Positions 1-7,336 of a DNA stretch of 64,000 nucleotides are shown one piece after another (position 1 is the first letter of the stretch; every line of letters starts with the position of its first letter). The notes under the pieces are model-generated. The model was not told the origin of the DNA and did not search any database. It saw only the letters and a program-made list of their open reading frames with translations. The stretch spans positions 163,411 through 227,410 of the forward strand of contig NZ_BBPP01000003.1 of NCBI RefSeq assembly GCF_000787835.1, given 5' to 3'. This DNA is from Streptacidiphilus melanogenes (GTDB taxonomy: Bacteria > Actinomycetota > Actinomycetes > Streptomycetales > Streptomycetaceae). The position numbers and the translations under genes were made by a program.

Positions 1-1395
1 GACGCCGTCTTGCTGCGCCAGACCGTCGACACGGCCGGCCAGCTGCCGCTCTCGGTGCTGACCGTGGCGGCCACCCTGGCCGTGATGGCCTGGATCGACT
101 GGGTGCTGACGGCCGTCACCCTGTGCGCGCTCGGGGCGCTGACCGGGTTGGTGCTGCTGATCGTGCGGCGGATGCGAGCGGGGACGAGCGGCCAGCAGAG
201 CGCCATCGGCCGCGTCGCACAGCGCTTCACCGCCGATCTGGCCGCGCTGTCCACCATCAAGGCGTACCAGGCGGAGGACCTCGCCGCGCGCGCCCTGGCG
301 GAGGAGGCGGACGAGCTGAGGCGGCTCTCGCTGAGGACGGGCACGCTCGGGGCGCTGCTGCCCGCCGCACTGACCCTCGGCAACCAGCTCGCGATGATCG
401 CCGTGATCCTCACCGGCGGCGCCCGGATGGCAGCGGGGGAGCTGCAGGCGGGCTCCTTCGCGGCCTTCCTGCTCTACCTGCTGCAGGCCGTCCCTTCGGT
501 CAACACCCTGGCCACCGCCTTCGGCAGGCTCCAGGCCGGGCTGGCCGCCCGCGACCGCTGCAACGACCTGCTGCGGCTCCCTCCCGAGGCCGACGCCGAC
601 CCGCGGTGCGACGCCCCGTCCCCGACACCCGGCTCCGCGTCCGTCGTCTTCACGGACGTCCGCTTCACTCATGCCGGAGCCGACCACCCCGCCCTGCGGG
701 ACCTCTCCTTCAGCGCCCCGCGCACCGGCCTGACCGCGGTCGTCGGGCCTTCCGGCGCGGGAAAGAGCACCACGCTGTCGCTGATCGAGGCGTTCGTCCG
801 GCCCCGTTCGGGGACGATCACCCTCCTCGGCCACGACCTGCGCCGCTGGCCGCTGCACGCGCTCAGGTCCCGCATCGCCTACGTGGACCAGGAGTTCACG
901 CTGCTCCAGGCAACCGTTCGGGACAACCTGCAGCTGGGACGGAGCAGCGCGGCGAGCGACGGGCAGCTCGTGGACGCGCTCGACGCCGTCGGGCTGCGCG
1001 CCGACATCGCCCGGCTGCCCGCCGGGCTCGACACCCTCCTCGGACGCGGGACCGACCTGTCGGGGGGCCAGCGCCAGCGCATGGCGCTGGCCCGCGCGCT
1101 GCTCTCCGAGGCCGACGTCGTGCTGCTGGACGAGCCCACCAGCCAGCTGGACGCCCTCAACGAACTGCGCTTCCGCACGTTGGCCGAGACCCTGGCCCGG
1201 AGCCGGGCCGTGATCGTGGTCGCCCACCGTCTCTCCACCGTCCGGCACGCGGACCACGTCGTCCTGATGCACCAGGGCGAGGTGGTCGACGCCGCCGACC
1301 ACCCGACCCTGATGGCCCGCTGCGGTCTCTACCGCGAGCTCGTCGCCGCCCAGACCACGGCGGAGGCGGGGACGAACCCCGCCGCCGCGCGTTGA
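1..1395 (+). CDS. ABC transporter, fused permease/ATPase (5' partial)
   Basis: The reading frame is open to the first base, so the gene begins upstream of the window. The visible part is the later half of the membrane domain followed by a complete ATPase domain, the layout of a homodimeric or heterodimeric ABC exporter half-transporter. The ATPase shows Walker A GPSGAGKST (about bases 748-774), the signature LSGGQRQRMALARALL, Walker B VVLLDEPTSQLD and the switch histidine in VAHRLSTVRHAD. Hydrophobic stretches in the first 170 residues are the last transmembrane helices. Such proteins export lipids, peptides or drugs; the substrate cannot be read from the sequence. A partner half-transporter may lie upstream. 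Confidence 0.93.
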   Translation, partial: DAVLLRQTVDTAGQLPLSVLTVAATLAVMAWIDWVLTAVTLCALGALTGLVLLIVRRMRAGTSGQQSAIGRVAQRFTADLAALSTIKAYQAEDLAARALAEEADELRRLSLRTGTLGALLPAALTLGNQLAMIAVILTGGARMAAGELQAGSFAAFLLYLLQAVPSVNTLATAFGRLQAGLAARDRCNDLLRLPPEADADPRCDAPSPTPGSASVVFTDVRFTHAGADHPALRDLSFSAPRTGLTAVVGPSGAGKSTTLSLIEAFVRPRSGTITLLGHDLRRWPLHALRSRIAYVDQEFTLLQATVRDNLQLGRSSAASDGQLVDALDAVGLRADIARLPAGLDTLLGRGTDLSGGQRQRMALARALLSEADVVLLDEPTSQLDALNELRFRTLAETLARSRAVIVVAHRLSTVRHADHVVLMHQGEVVDAADHPTLMARCGLYRELVAAQTTAEAGTNPAAAR

Positions 1396-1472
1396 CGGCC
1401 AGGCGGGCGCCGACCCCCGTCCGGCGCCCGCCCGCGCGCCCCCGCCCGCGCATCCCGCCTGCTCGATTCGCG

Positions 1473-1958
1473 TCAGGCGGCCCGGCGGGTCATGTACATG
1501 TGCCAGTTGGTGACCCAGGTCTCGCCGCCGTCCACGGAGAAGGCCTGCTCCCAATGGGCGCCGTTCTCGGTGATCTCCGACCAGACGTAGCGGACCTGCA
1601 CCTTGCGGCCCTCGTACTTGTCGTCTCCGTGGAAGACGCCGGTGCCGTCCGGCTGGAACCCGCCGACCACCGGCGGAAAGAGCGTGCCGGTGCGCGAGCT
1701 CGCCCAGTACAGCGACCACGCGTCGGCCGCCGGGTCGTACAGCCGCAGGGTCATGCCCGCGGAGCCCCTGGTCGGGAACTCGATCTCGTCGAAGCTGGCC
1801 CGCCCGTCGAAGTGGGCGGAGGCGTGCGTGACGCCGGGGAACTCCTGCCAGTGGTCCTCGCCCTCGCTCGGGTCCAGGAAGTCCTTGCGCTGACGGTTGA
1901 CGACGTCGTAGGTGCCGGTGAAGAAGCCGAAGCCGGTGCTGTTGTCCATGCCGAGCAC
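1473..1958 (-). CDS. DUF1579-like hypothetical protein
   Basis: A soluble protein of about 160 residues without a signal peptide. The pattern of paired aromatic beta-strands (F-x-G-T-Y near the N-terminus, W-S-L-Y-W in the middle, H-W-E-Q-A-F and G-G-E-T-W towards the end) resembles DUF1579-type lipocalin-like proteins of unknown function. The start is GTG at 1958 or ATG at 1949. It is divergent from a WYL-domain regulator across a 54-bp gap holding a perfect inverted repeat, so it is probably the main target of that regulator. The family call is by overall look only. Confidence 0.7.
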   Translation of the reverse strand: MLGMDNSTGFGFFTGTYDVVNRQRKDFLDPSEGEDHWQEFPGVTHASAHFDGRASFDEIEFPTRGSAGMTLRLYDPAADAWSLYWASSRTGTLFPPVVGGFQPDGTGVFHGDDKYEGRKVQVRYVWSEITENGAHWEQAFSVDGGETWVTNWHMYMTRRAA

Positions 1959-2012
1959 GCTAGGACGGGTCCACTGACATCAACTGTCAGTGGAGTCGGA
2001 TAGGTTTTCGAC
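1959..2012. promoter_or_regulatory. Divergent operator/promoter with perfect inverted repeat
   Basis: CCACTGACA (1971-1979) and TGTCAGTGG (1985-1993) form a perfect 9-bp inverted repeat with a 5-bp spacer, placed between the divergent DUF1579-like gene and the WYL regulator. A TAGGTT box at 2001-2006 lies only 6 bp before the regulator's ATG, so its transcript is probably leaderless. The repeat is the obvious binding site for the regulator, which would control itself and the neighbouring gene. Confidence 0.65.
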
Positions 2013-2987
2013 ATGCGCGCCAGTCGACTCGTCTCCCTGCTGCTCCTGCTGCAGAACCGCGGCCGGATGACCGCCGCCGACCTGGCGGCGGAGCTCGAGG
2101 TCTCCGTCCGCACGATCTACCGCGACGTGGAGTCGCTCGCCGCGTCCGGCGTCCCGGTCTACGGCGAGCCGGGCCACGAGGGCGGCTACGCCCTCGTCGA
2201 CGGGTACCGCACCCGCCTGACCGGGCTCACCGCCCACGAGGCCGAGGCGCTGTTCCTCGCCGGACTGCCCGGCCCGGCGGCCGAGCTGGGTCTCGGCTCG
2301 GTCCTGACGGCGGCCGAGCTCAAGCTGGAGGCCGCCCTGCCGCACGAGCTGCGACGCCAGGCCAGGCGCGTCCGCGAGCGCTTCCACCTCGACGCGCCCG
2401 GCTGGTACCGCGAGGCCGACGACGTCCCGCACCTGCCCGCCGTCGCGGCGGCGGTGTGGCAGCGGCATGCGGTCCACGTGCGCTACCGGCGCTGGTACGC
2501 CCCGGAGATCGTGGAACGCCGCCTCGAGCCCCGCGGCATCGTGCTCAAGGGCGGCCGCTGGTACGTGGTGGCTCACGCCGGCGGCCCGGAGCCCCGCGTC
2601 TACCGCATCAGTCAGATCCAGGAACTGCGGTCCCTCGACGAGGAGTTCACCGTCCCCGCCGACTTCGACCTGGCCGGCTACTGGCAGGCCCACGCCCGCC
2701 GGCTCCAGGACCGCCTCTGGCAGGGCCGTGCCGAGATACGGATCTCCCCGGCGGGGGTCGAGCGGCTGCGCGAGGCCGCGGCCCAGGCCGTGATCGATGC
2801 CGTCGACGCGGGGGAGGAGGAGCGGCCCGGCGGCTGGCGTCGCGCCCTCATCCCGATCGAGAGCACGACGCACGCGGAGGGCGAGCTGCTGCGCCTTGGC
2901 CCGCAGGTGGAGGTGCTGAGTCCGCCCGAGCTGCGGGCCCGGATCACCACGGCCGCACGGGCCCTGGCCGAGCTGTACGGCCGATGA
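2013..2987 (+). CDS. YafY-type transcriptional regulator (HTH-WYL)
   Basis: A 324-residue regulator. The first 60 residues form a winged helix-turn-helix of the HTH_11/DeoR type (R-L-V-S-L-L-L-L-L-Q, then A-A-D-L-A-A-E-L-E-V-S-V-R-T-I-Y-R-D). The middle and C-terminal parts hold the WYL ligand-sensing domain (R-Y-R-R-W-Y at about residue 155, then G-R-W-Y-V-V-A-H and Y-R-I-S-Q-I). WYL domains sense small molecules or nucleic acid ligands. ATG at 2013 lies directly behind a TAGGTT -10-like box. The gene overlaps the next one by the ATGA at 2984-2987, so the two are translationally coupled. Confidence 0.93.
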   Translation: MRASRLVSLLLLLQNRGRMTAADLAAELEVSVRTIYRDVESLAASGVPVYGEPGHEGGYALVDGYRTRLTGLTAHEAEALFLAGLPGPAAELGLGSVLTAAELKLEAALPHELRRQARRVRERFHLDAPGWYREADDVPHLPAVAAAVWQRHAVHVRYRRWYAPEIVERRLEPRGIVLKGGRWYVVAHAGGPEPRVYRISQIQELRSLDEEFTVPADFDLAGYWQAHARRLQDRLWQGRAEIRISPAGVERLREAAAQAVIDAVDAGEEERPGGWRRALIPIESTTHAEGELLRLGPQVEVLSPPELRARITTAARALAELYGR

Positions 2988-3604
2988 CGGGGATCTCCGG
3001 CTTCGAGCCGTCCTTCCTGGTCGGGGTCGCGGCGGCGCGCCAGGCGCACGGACCCCGCCTGGCGGCGCTCGCCGGCAGGCGGCTGACCGGCTTCGCCGTG
3101 GTGCGGTTCGCCGAGGACGAGGACTGGTTCGCCGAGTGCCCGGTGGTCCTGGACTTCGACGGCGTCCAGGTGGAGGTCTGTCACGCGCAGTTCGACCAAC
3201 TCGCGATCGGCTGGGACGCGATCGACACGGCTGCGGACATCGCGGGCTGGGAGGGGTTCGAGCTCACCCCGCAGTGGTCGCACAGCGACGACCGCCTCGA
3301 GCCGTTCGTCGGCCAGGAGCTGCACGAGGTCGCCCTGCTGGAGTGGCGGCCGACAGGACATGACCTGGCCGCCGGAACGGTGGCCGTGGAGTTCGGTTTC
3401 CCGGGAGGCCGTCTGCGGATCGTCAACGGCCTCGACGAGAACCGCATCGAGCTCGGTCCGGCCCACCCGGGCTTCGTGCGCCACGAGCTGGGCCCGTCCC
3501 AGCGCCGGGCGGCGAGGTTGCGGGCGGCCCCAGGCGGAGGAGGGCCGCCCGGAGGTTCGCTTACTGGCCCGCGCAGTAGGCGTCGTACTTCTCGGCCGTC
3601 ATGA
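2984..3604 (+). CDS. Hypothetical protein coupled to WYL regulator
   Basis: The start ATG overlaps the stop of the WYL regulator (ATGA), which fixes this start. The 206-residue product has no signal peptide or membrane segment. The region to about residue 165 is acidic and well ordered (F-A-V-V-R-F-A-E-D-E-D-W-F, V-L-D-F-D-G-V-Q-V-E-V), while the last 35 residues are low-complexity Arg/Gly/Pro. Its 3' end overlaps the 3' end of convergent gcvH by 44 bp; the odd tail suggests a lost original stop. I do not recognise a family. Confidence 0.7.
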   Translation: MTGISGFEPSFLVGVAAARQAHGPRLAALAGRRLTGFAVVRFAEDEDWFAECPVVLDFDGVQVEVCHAQFDQLAIGWDAIDTAADIAGWEGFELTPQWSHSDDRLEPFVGQELHEVALLEWRPTGHDLAAGTVAVEFGFPGGRLRIVNGLDENRIELGPAHPGFVRHELGPSQRRAARLRAAPGGGGPPGGSLTGPRSRRRTSRPS

Positions 3605-3941
3605 GGTCGTCCAGCTCCTTGGCGTTGCTGACCTCGATCTTGATCATCCAGGCCGCGTACGGGTCGCTGTTGATCTCCTCCGGCTCTTCGTTGAGATCCA
3701 CGTTCACGGCGGTCACCTTGCCGCCGACCGGCGCGTACACCTCGGTCACGGCCTTGACCGACTCGACGGTTCCGAACTCCTTGCCCCGGTCGAGCTGGCG
3801 GCCGACCTCGGGCAGCTCCACGAAGACGATGTCGCCGAGCTGCTTCTGTGCGAAGTCTGTGATCCCGACCGTCGCGGTCCTGCCCTCCAGCAGCACCCAC
3901 TCGTGCTCGTTGGTGTACTTCAGGTTCTTGGGAGTTGTCAT
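3561..3941 (-). CDS. gcvH: Glycine cleavage system H protein
   Basis: A 126-residue lipoyl carrier of the glycine cleavage system. It shuttles the aminomethyl group from P protein (GcvP) to T protein (GcvT) and passes reducing equivalents to L protein in the cytoplasm. The full family length is present, with N-terminal Y-T-N-E-H-E-W, G-I-T-D-F-A-Q and the lipoylation site ESVKA with Lys63. gcvT, glyA and gcvP are not adjacent here, although gcvT-gcvH-glyA is common in related genomes. No glycine riboswitch was seen upstream on its own strand. It is divergent from the LCP gene. Confidence 0.97.
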   Translation of the reverse strand: MTTPKNLKYTNEHEWVLLEGRTATVGITDFAQKQLGDIVFVELPEVGRQLDRGKEFGTVESVKAVTEVYAPVGGKVTAVNVDLNEEPEEINSDPYAAWMIKIEVSNAKELDDLMTAEKYDAYCAGQ

Positions 3942-4207
3942 GCCCGGAATCTCTCAGTCGCGCCGTCGAACCGTTCGGCAATGCGGGCGTGTTGGGGCCA
4001 CAACCACCCGGAAGGGGGCGTGTGACGAAGAACTGACGATGAGTTTCGATCGAGTGGGACACGAACGCGGGCGTGTTGCGTCGTTAGGGTGAGTGCACCG
4101 TAGGGAGCAGTGATGAGGAGGAGACGCGACAGGCAGAGCTCCATGCTCCATTCCACCGCGATCCTGAGTGCCCCTCAGGCGTTCCCGCACAAGGAGTACA
4201 CCCTCTT
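3942..4207. promoter_or_regulatory. gcvH/LCP divergent intergenic region with direct repeat
   Basis: This 266-bp gap separates gcvH from the LCP gene. The 12-mer GCGGGCGTGTTG occurs twice in the same orientation, at 3983-3994 and 4067-4078, 84 bp apart. A possible promoter towards the LCP gene reads TTGCGT (4076-4081) and TAGGGA (4101-4106), with a long 19-bp spacer. Neither element matches a known operator that I can name. Confidence 0.35.
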
Positions 4208-5869
4208 ATGACGATCCCCGAAGACACCTCGGCTCCCACTGTCCCGACCCCGGGCCGGGCCCCGGGTCAGGCCCCGGGCGGCCTTCCGGGACCGAGAGGG
4301 TACGGCGGGGCCCCGAGCCGGAGGCGCAAGCAGAAACCCCGGCGGCGGGGCAGGCGAATAGCCATGGGGGTCAGTGCCTTCGTCGTGCTCGTCGCGGCGG
4401 CCGGCTGCGCGTGGATCTACCAGCTCGACAGCAATATCCAGCACAGCAGCCTGGACACCGGGTCCCAGCCGCAGAAGGGCGCCGTCATCCCGGGCGCGCT
4501 GAACGTGCTGGTGATCGGCTCCGACACCCGCACCAGCGCGCTGGACACCAGCCTGGGCGGCTCGGACCAGTCCCTGCCGCACGCCGACGTCGAGATGCTG
4601 GTGCACGTCTCCGCGGACCACCAGAACGCCACGGTCATGAGCATCCCGCGCGACACCGACCTCGCGATCCCGCCGTGCACGCAGGGCGGCAAGACCCACA
4701 GCTTCCCCAGCCACGACCAGATCACCAACAGCCTGAACTACGGCCCCGGATGCACCGTGTCCGCGGTCAACGCCCTCACCGGCGTGCACATCGACCACTT
4801 CATGGTCGTGGACTTCTCCGGCGTGGTGAACATGTCCGACGCCGTCCAGGGCGTGCAGGTCTGCGTCTCGCACAACGTCTACGACCCCGGTTCGCACCTG
4901 AAGCTGTCCGCCGGCACGCACACCCTCGTCGGCCAGGGCGCCCTCGAGTTCCTCCGCAGCCGGCACGCGTTCGGCGGCGCCAGCGACGTCGACCGCACCG
5001 AGGCGCAGCACATCTACCTCAGCGCGCTGATCCACAAGATGAAGAGCGCGAGCACGCTCACCGACCCGTCCAACGTCTTCAGGCTCGCCGAGGCCGCGTC
5101 CAAGGCCTTCGCGGTCGACGACGCGCTCGCGGGGGTGACCAGCCTGGTCAGCCTCGCCGACACGCTGGGAAGCATCCCGACCAACCACATCACCTTCGCC
5201 ACCATGCCGTCCGCGCAGGACCCCTACAACCCGAACGCCTGGCTGGTCCCGGGGCCCGGCGCGCAGCAGCTGTTCAACGCGATCGCCGACGACCAGTCGC
5301 TGACCCCCGGCTCCTCCGCGCCCAAGCCGTCGGCGAGCGGCTCGGCCTCCGGCGCGCCCGCGGTGGACCCGGCGAAGGTCGAGGTCCATCTGATCAACGG
5401 GACCGGGATCACCGGTCGCGCCGGGGCGGTGCAGAGCGAACTCGCCGGGGCGGGCTACTCCGACACCACGATCGGCACCGGCCCGCTGGTTGGTGCCACG
5501 AAGGTGGAGTACTCGACCGGCAAACCGCTCTACAAGGCCGAGGCCGAGCAGGTGGCGAAGGCCCTGGGCCTGCCCTCCTCGTCCCTCACCACGGCCGTCG
5601 GCCTGACCACCGTCCACGTGGTGATCGGCCCCGACCTGAAGACCACGGGCGCCTCCGCTCCGGGCGCCAAGCCCACCGCCGACATCGGCCAGGCCACCGC
5701 CCAGGCGCACACCGAGAACGCGGGCGCGGCCGTCCAGTGCGCCCAGGCCAGCCCCTTCCCCCTGGGCGGCCTCCCCGCCTCGGCCGCGGCCTTCAGCGGC
5801 CTGACCGTCGAGCAGGCGTACGCCAAGGCCACCAAGGAGGGCATCCCGGATTCCGACAGGACCAAGTGA
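4208..5869 (+). CDS. LytR-CpsA-Psr (LCP) family cell-wall glycopolymer transferase
   Basis: A 553-residue type II membrane protein. A Pro/Gly- and Arg-rich cytoplasmic tail (residues 1-52) is followed by one transmembrane helix (about 55-75) and an extracellular LCP domain (about 95-300) with the family hallmarks N-V-L-V-I-G-S-D-T-R, S-I-P-R-D-T-D, and the late R-S-R-H segment. A Ser/Pro/Ala linker leads to a LytR_C domain (V-E-V-H-L-I-N-G-T-G, about 395-480). LCP enzymes attach anionic glycopolymers from undecaprenyl-pyrophosphate carriers to peptidoglycan. It appears to be a single-gene transcript. Confidence 0.93.
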   Translation: MTIPEDTSAPTVPTPGRAPGQAPGGLPGPRGYGGAPSRRRKQKPRRRGRRIAMGVSAFVVLVAAAGCAWIYQLDSNIQHSSLDTGSQPQKGAVIPGALNVLVIGSDTRTSALDTSLGGSDQSLPHADVEMLVHVSADHQNATVMSIPRDTDLAIPPCTQGGKTHSFPSHDQITNSLNYGPGCTVSAVNALTGVHIDHFMVVDFSGVVNMSDAVQGVQVCVSHNVYDPGSHLKLSAGTHTLVGQGALEFLRSRHAFGGASDVDRTEAQHIYLSALIHKMKSASTLTDPSNVFRLAEAASKAFAVDDALAGVTSLVSLADTLGSIPTNHITFATMPSAQDPYNPNAWLVPGPGAQQLFNAIADDQSLTPGSSAPKPSASGSASGAPAVDPAKVEVHLINGTGITGRAGAVQSELAGAGYSDTTIGTGPLVGATKVEYSTGKPLYKAEAEQVAKALGLPSSSLTTAVGLTTVHVVIGPDLKTTGASAPGAKPTADIGQATAQAHTENAGAAVQCAQASPFPLGGLPASAAAFSGLTVEQAYAKATKEGIPDSDRTK

Positions 5870-5902
5870 CCGGGGGAGCGGCCCGGCCCCGGATCTCCGC
5901 GG

Positions 5903-6052
5903 CCCGGGCCGCCTGCGGACGGTGCCCACCGGGACGGCTGTGAGCTGGGCGATCTCCTGGTAGCCGGTGCACCGGGTGAAGTGGCGCAGCATCAGTGCGA
6001 CCTGCTTTCGTACATACGGGTGAATTTCGATCATTGCGCAATATTTCGGCAC
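5903..6052 (-). pseudogene. Sigma-70 region 4 remnant (ECF-type)
   Basis: In the minus frame from 6052 the translation contains V-A-L-M-L-R-H-F-T, then G-Y-Q-E-I-A-Q-L and V-P-V-G-T-V-R-R-R. This is the sigma region 4 helix-turn-helix pattern (usually V-L-R-Y-F..Y-E-E-I-A-E-L..P-V-G-T-V-K-S-R). Nothing resembling region 2 precedes it and the frame degenerates after the Arg run, so it is a fragment of a lost sigma-factor gene. It fills most of the gap between the LCP gene and the hydroxylase. Confidence 0.55.
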
Positions 6053-6067
6053 CTATGATCCACTTTC
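6031..6067 (+). promoter_or_regulatory. Candidate leaderless promoter with palindrome
   Basis: A perfect 10-bp palindrome, ATTGCGCAAT, lies at 6033-6042. A TATGAT box at 6054-6059 ends 8 bp before the ATG of the hydroxylase gene, and no Shine-Dalgarno sequence is present, which suggests a leaderless transcript. The palindrome sits where a repressor would cover the -35 area. Confidence 0.45.
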
Positions 6068-7336
6068 ATGTCAGAAAGTCAGAGAGCGCAATTAGCCGGC
6101 GACGCGGTGACCGGCGACGGCACCACCAGCGGCATCACCGATGACGGCACTGCGGACGTGGTGATCCTCGGTGCCGGGCCGGCCGGGCTGGTGCTCGGCA
6201 ACCTCCTGCTGGCGAGCGGGATCGACTGCGTCGTCCTCGAGCGCGCCGACCGCGCGCACGTGCAGACGCGGGCGCGCGCCGGGTACCTCGCGGCGAACAC
6301 CGTGCGGATCCTGGAGGAGCACGGGCTGGCCGAAGGGCTGCGCCGCGGCGGTGTGCCGCATGCCGTCTGCGAGTTCCGCAGCGGAGACGGCCGGTTCCGG
6401 CTGGACTACGGCAGCATCGGCCCCGCGGGGGCCCACACGGTCTATCCGCAGCAGGAGCTGGTGACCGACCTGCTGACGCACTATCTGGACGCGGGCGGCC
6501 GCCTGGAGTTCGAGACGGAGGCCGTCGCCGTCCTCGACGCCGACGGCACCCGGCCCTCGGTCGTCGTGCGGACCGCCGACGGCGAAGGGCAAGGGCGGAA
6601 TGGACGCTGGCGAGGACGGTATGTCGCGGGGTGCGACGGCCGGCACGGGGCTGCGCGGCGTTCGCTGCCGGCGGGCGTGGTCCGCCACCACCGCGACCAC
6701 GGCGTCACCTGGCTCGGACTGCTCGCCGAAGCGCCGCCGAGCCTCGACGCCGTCGGATACGCGGTGCACCGCCGCGGCTTCGCAGGGCACATGGCCCGCA
6801 CCTCCGAGGTCACCCGCTACTACCTGCAGATCGAGCGCGGCGGGCCCGCCGACGCGTGGTCCGAACAACGGATCTGGGACGAGCTGGCGCTGCGCATGCG
6901 CGCCGCGGACTACGGCCCGCTGCGCCGCGGTCCCATCGTCCAAAGGGCCGTCGTCGACCTGGAGTCCGACGTGCTGGAACCACTGCGCAGGGGTTCGCTG
7001 TTCCTGGTCGGCGATGCCGCGAGCCTGCTCAGCCCCTCCGCCGCCAAAGGCGCGAACCTCGCGGTGCTGGAGGCCGAGATCCTCGCGCGCGCCCTGGTCG
7101 ACGACCTCGCGCACGGGAACCCCGAGGGACTCGACCGCTACTCCGCGCGGTGCCTTGAGCACATCTGGCGCGCCCAGGAGTTCTCCCACTGGATGATCCA
7201 GCTCCTGCACAGCCCGCCCGGGCCGGCCGACGGCGAAACGTTGTTCCACGACGCGCTGGCGCGTTCCCGCCTCGAGACGCTGCGGACCTCGCGCACCCAC
7301 CAGCAGTGGTTCGCCGAAGGCTACGTCGGCGTATGA
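6068..7336 (+). CDS. PobA-like FAD-dependent aromatic hydroxylase
   Basis: A 422-residue group A flavoprotein monooxygenase. The N-terminal Rossmann motif is VVILGAGPAGLVLGNLL (about residues 28-44), followed by the R-A-R-A-G-Y-L segment. The second FAD motif is F-L-V-G-D-A-A-S-L-L-S-P, followed by A-K-G-A-N-L-A-V. The C-terminal features S-H-W-M-I-Q-L-L-H and F-A-E-G-Y-V-G match 4-hydroxybenzoate 3-monooxygenases, so an aromatic carboxylate or aryl intermediate is the likely substrate. It overlaps a methyltransferase gene by ATGA, which suggests a hydroxylation-then-methylation cassette for a secondary metabolite rather than catabolism. The exact substrate is unknown. Confidence 0.85.
   Translation: MSESQRAQLAGDAVTGDGTTSGITDDGTADVVILGAGPAGLVLGNLLLASGIDCVVLERADRAHVQTRARAGYLAANTVRILEEHGLAEGLRRGGVPHAVCEFRSGDGRFRLDYGSIGPAGAHTVYPQQELVTDLLTHYLDAGGRLEFETEAVAVLDADGTRPSVVVRTADGEGQGRNGRWRGRYVAGCDGRHGAARRSLPAGVVRHHRDHGVTWLGLLAEAPPSLDAVGYAVHRRGFAGHMARTSEVTRYYLQIERGGPADAWSEQRIWDELALRMRAADYGPLRRGPIVQRAVVDLESDVLEPLRRGSLFLVGDAASLLSPSAAKGANLAVLEAEILARALVDDLAHGNPEGLDRYSARCLEHIWRAQEFSHWMIQLLHSPPGPADGETLFHDALARSRLETLRTSRTHQQWFAEGYVGV

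Noticed and set aside
3942..4110. CTCTCAG near gcvH, suggestive of a glycine riboswitch
   Set aside because: It is on the strand opposite to gcvH, and no paired aptamer core or GAAGGGGCAA-type element is present.
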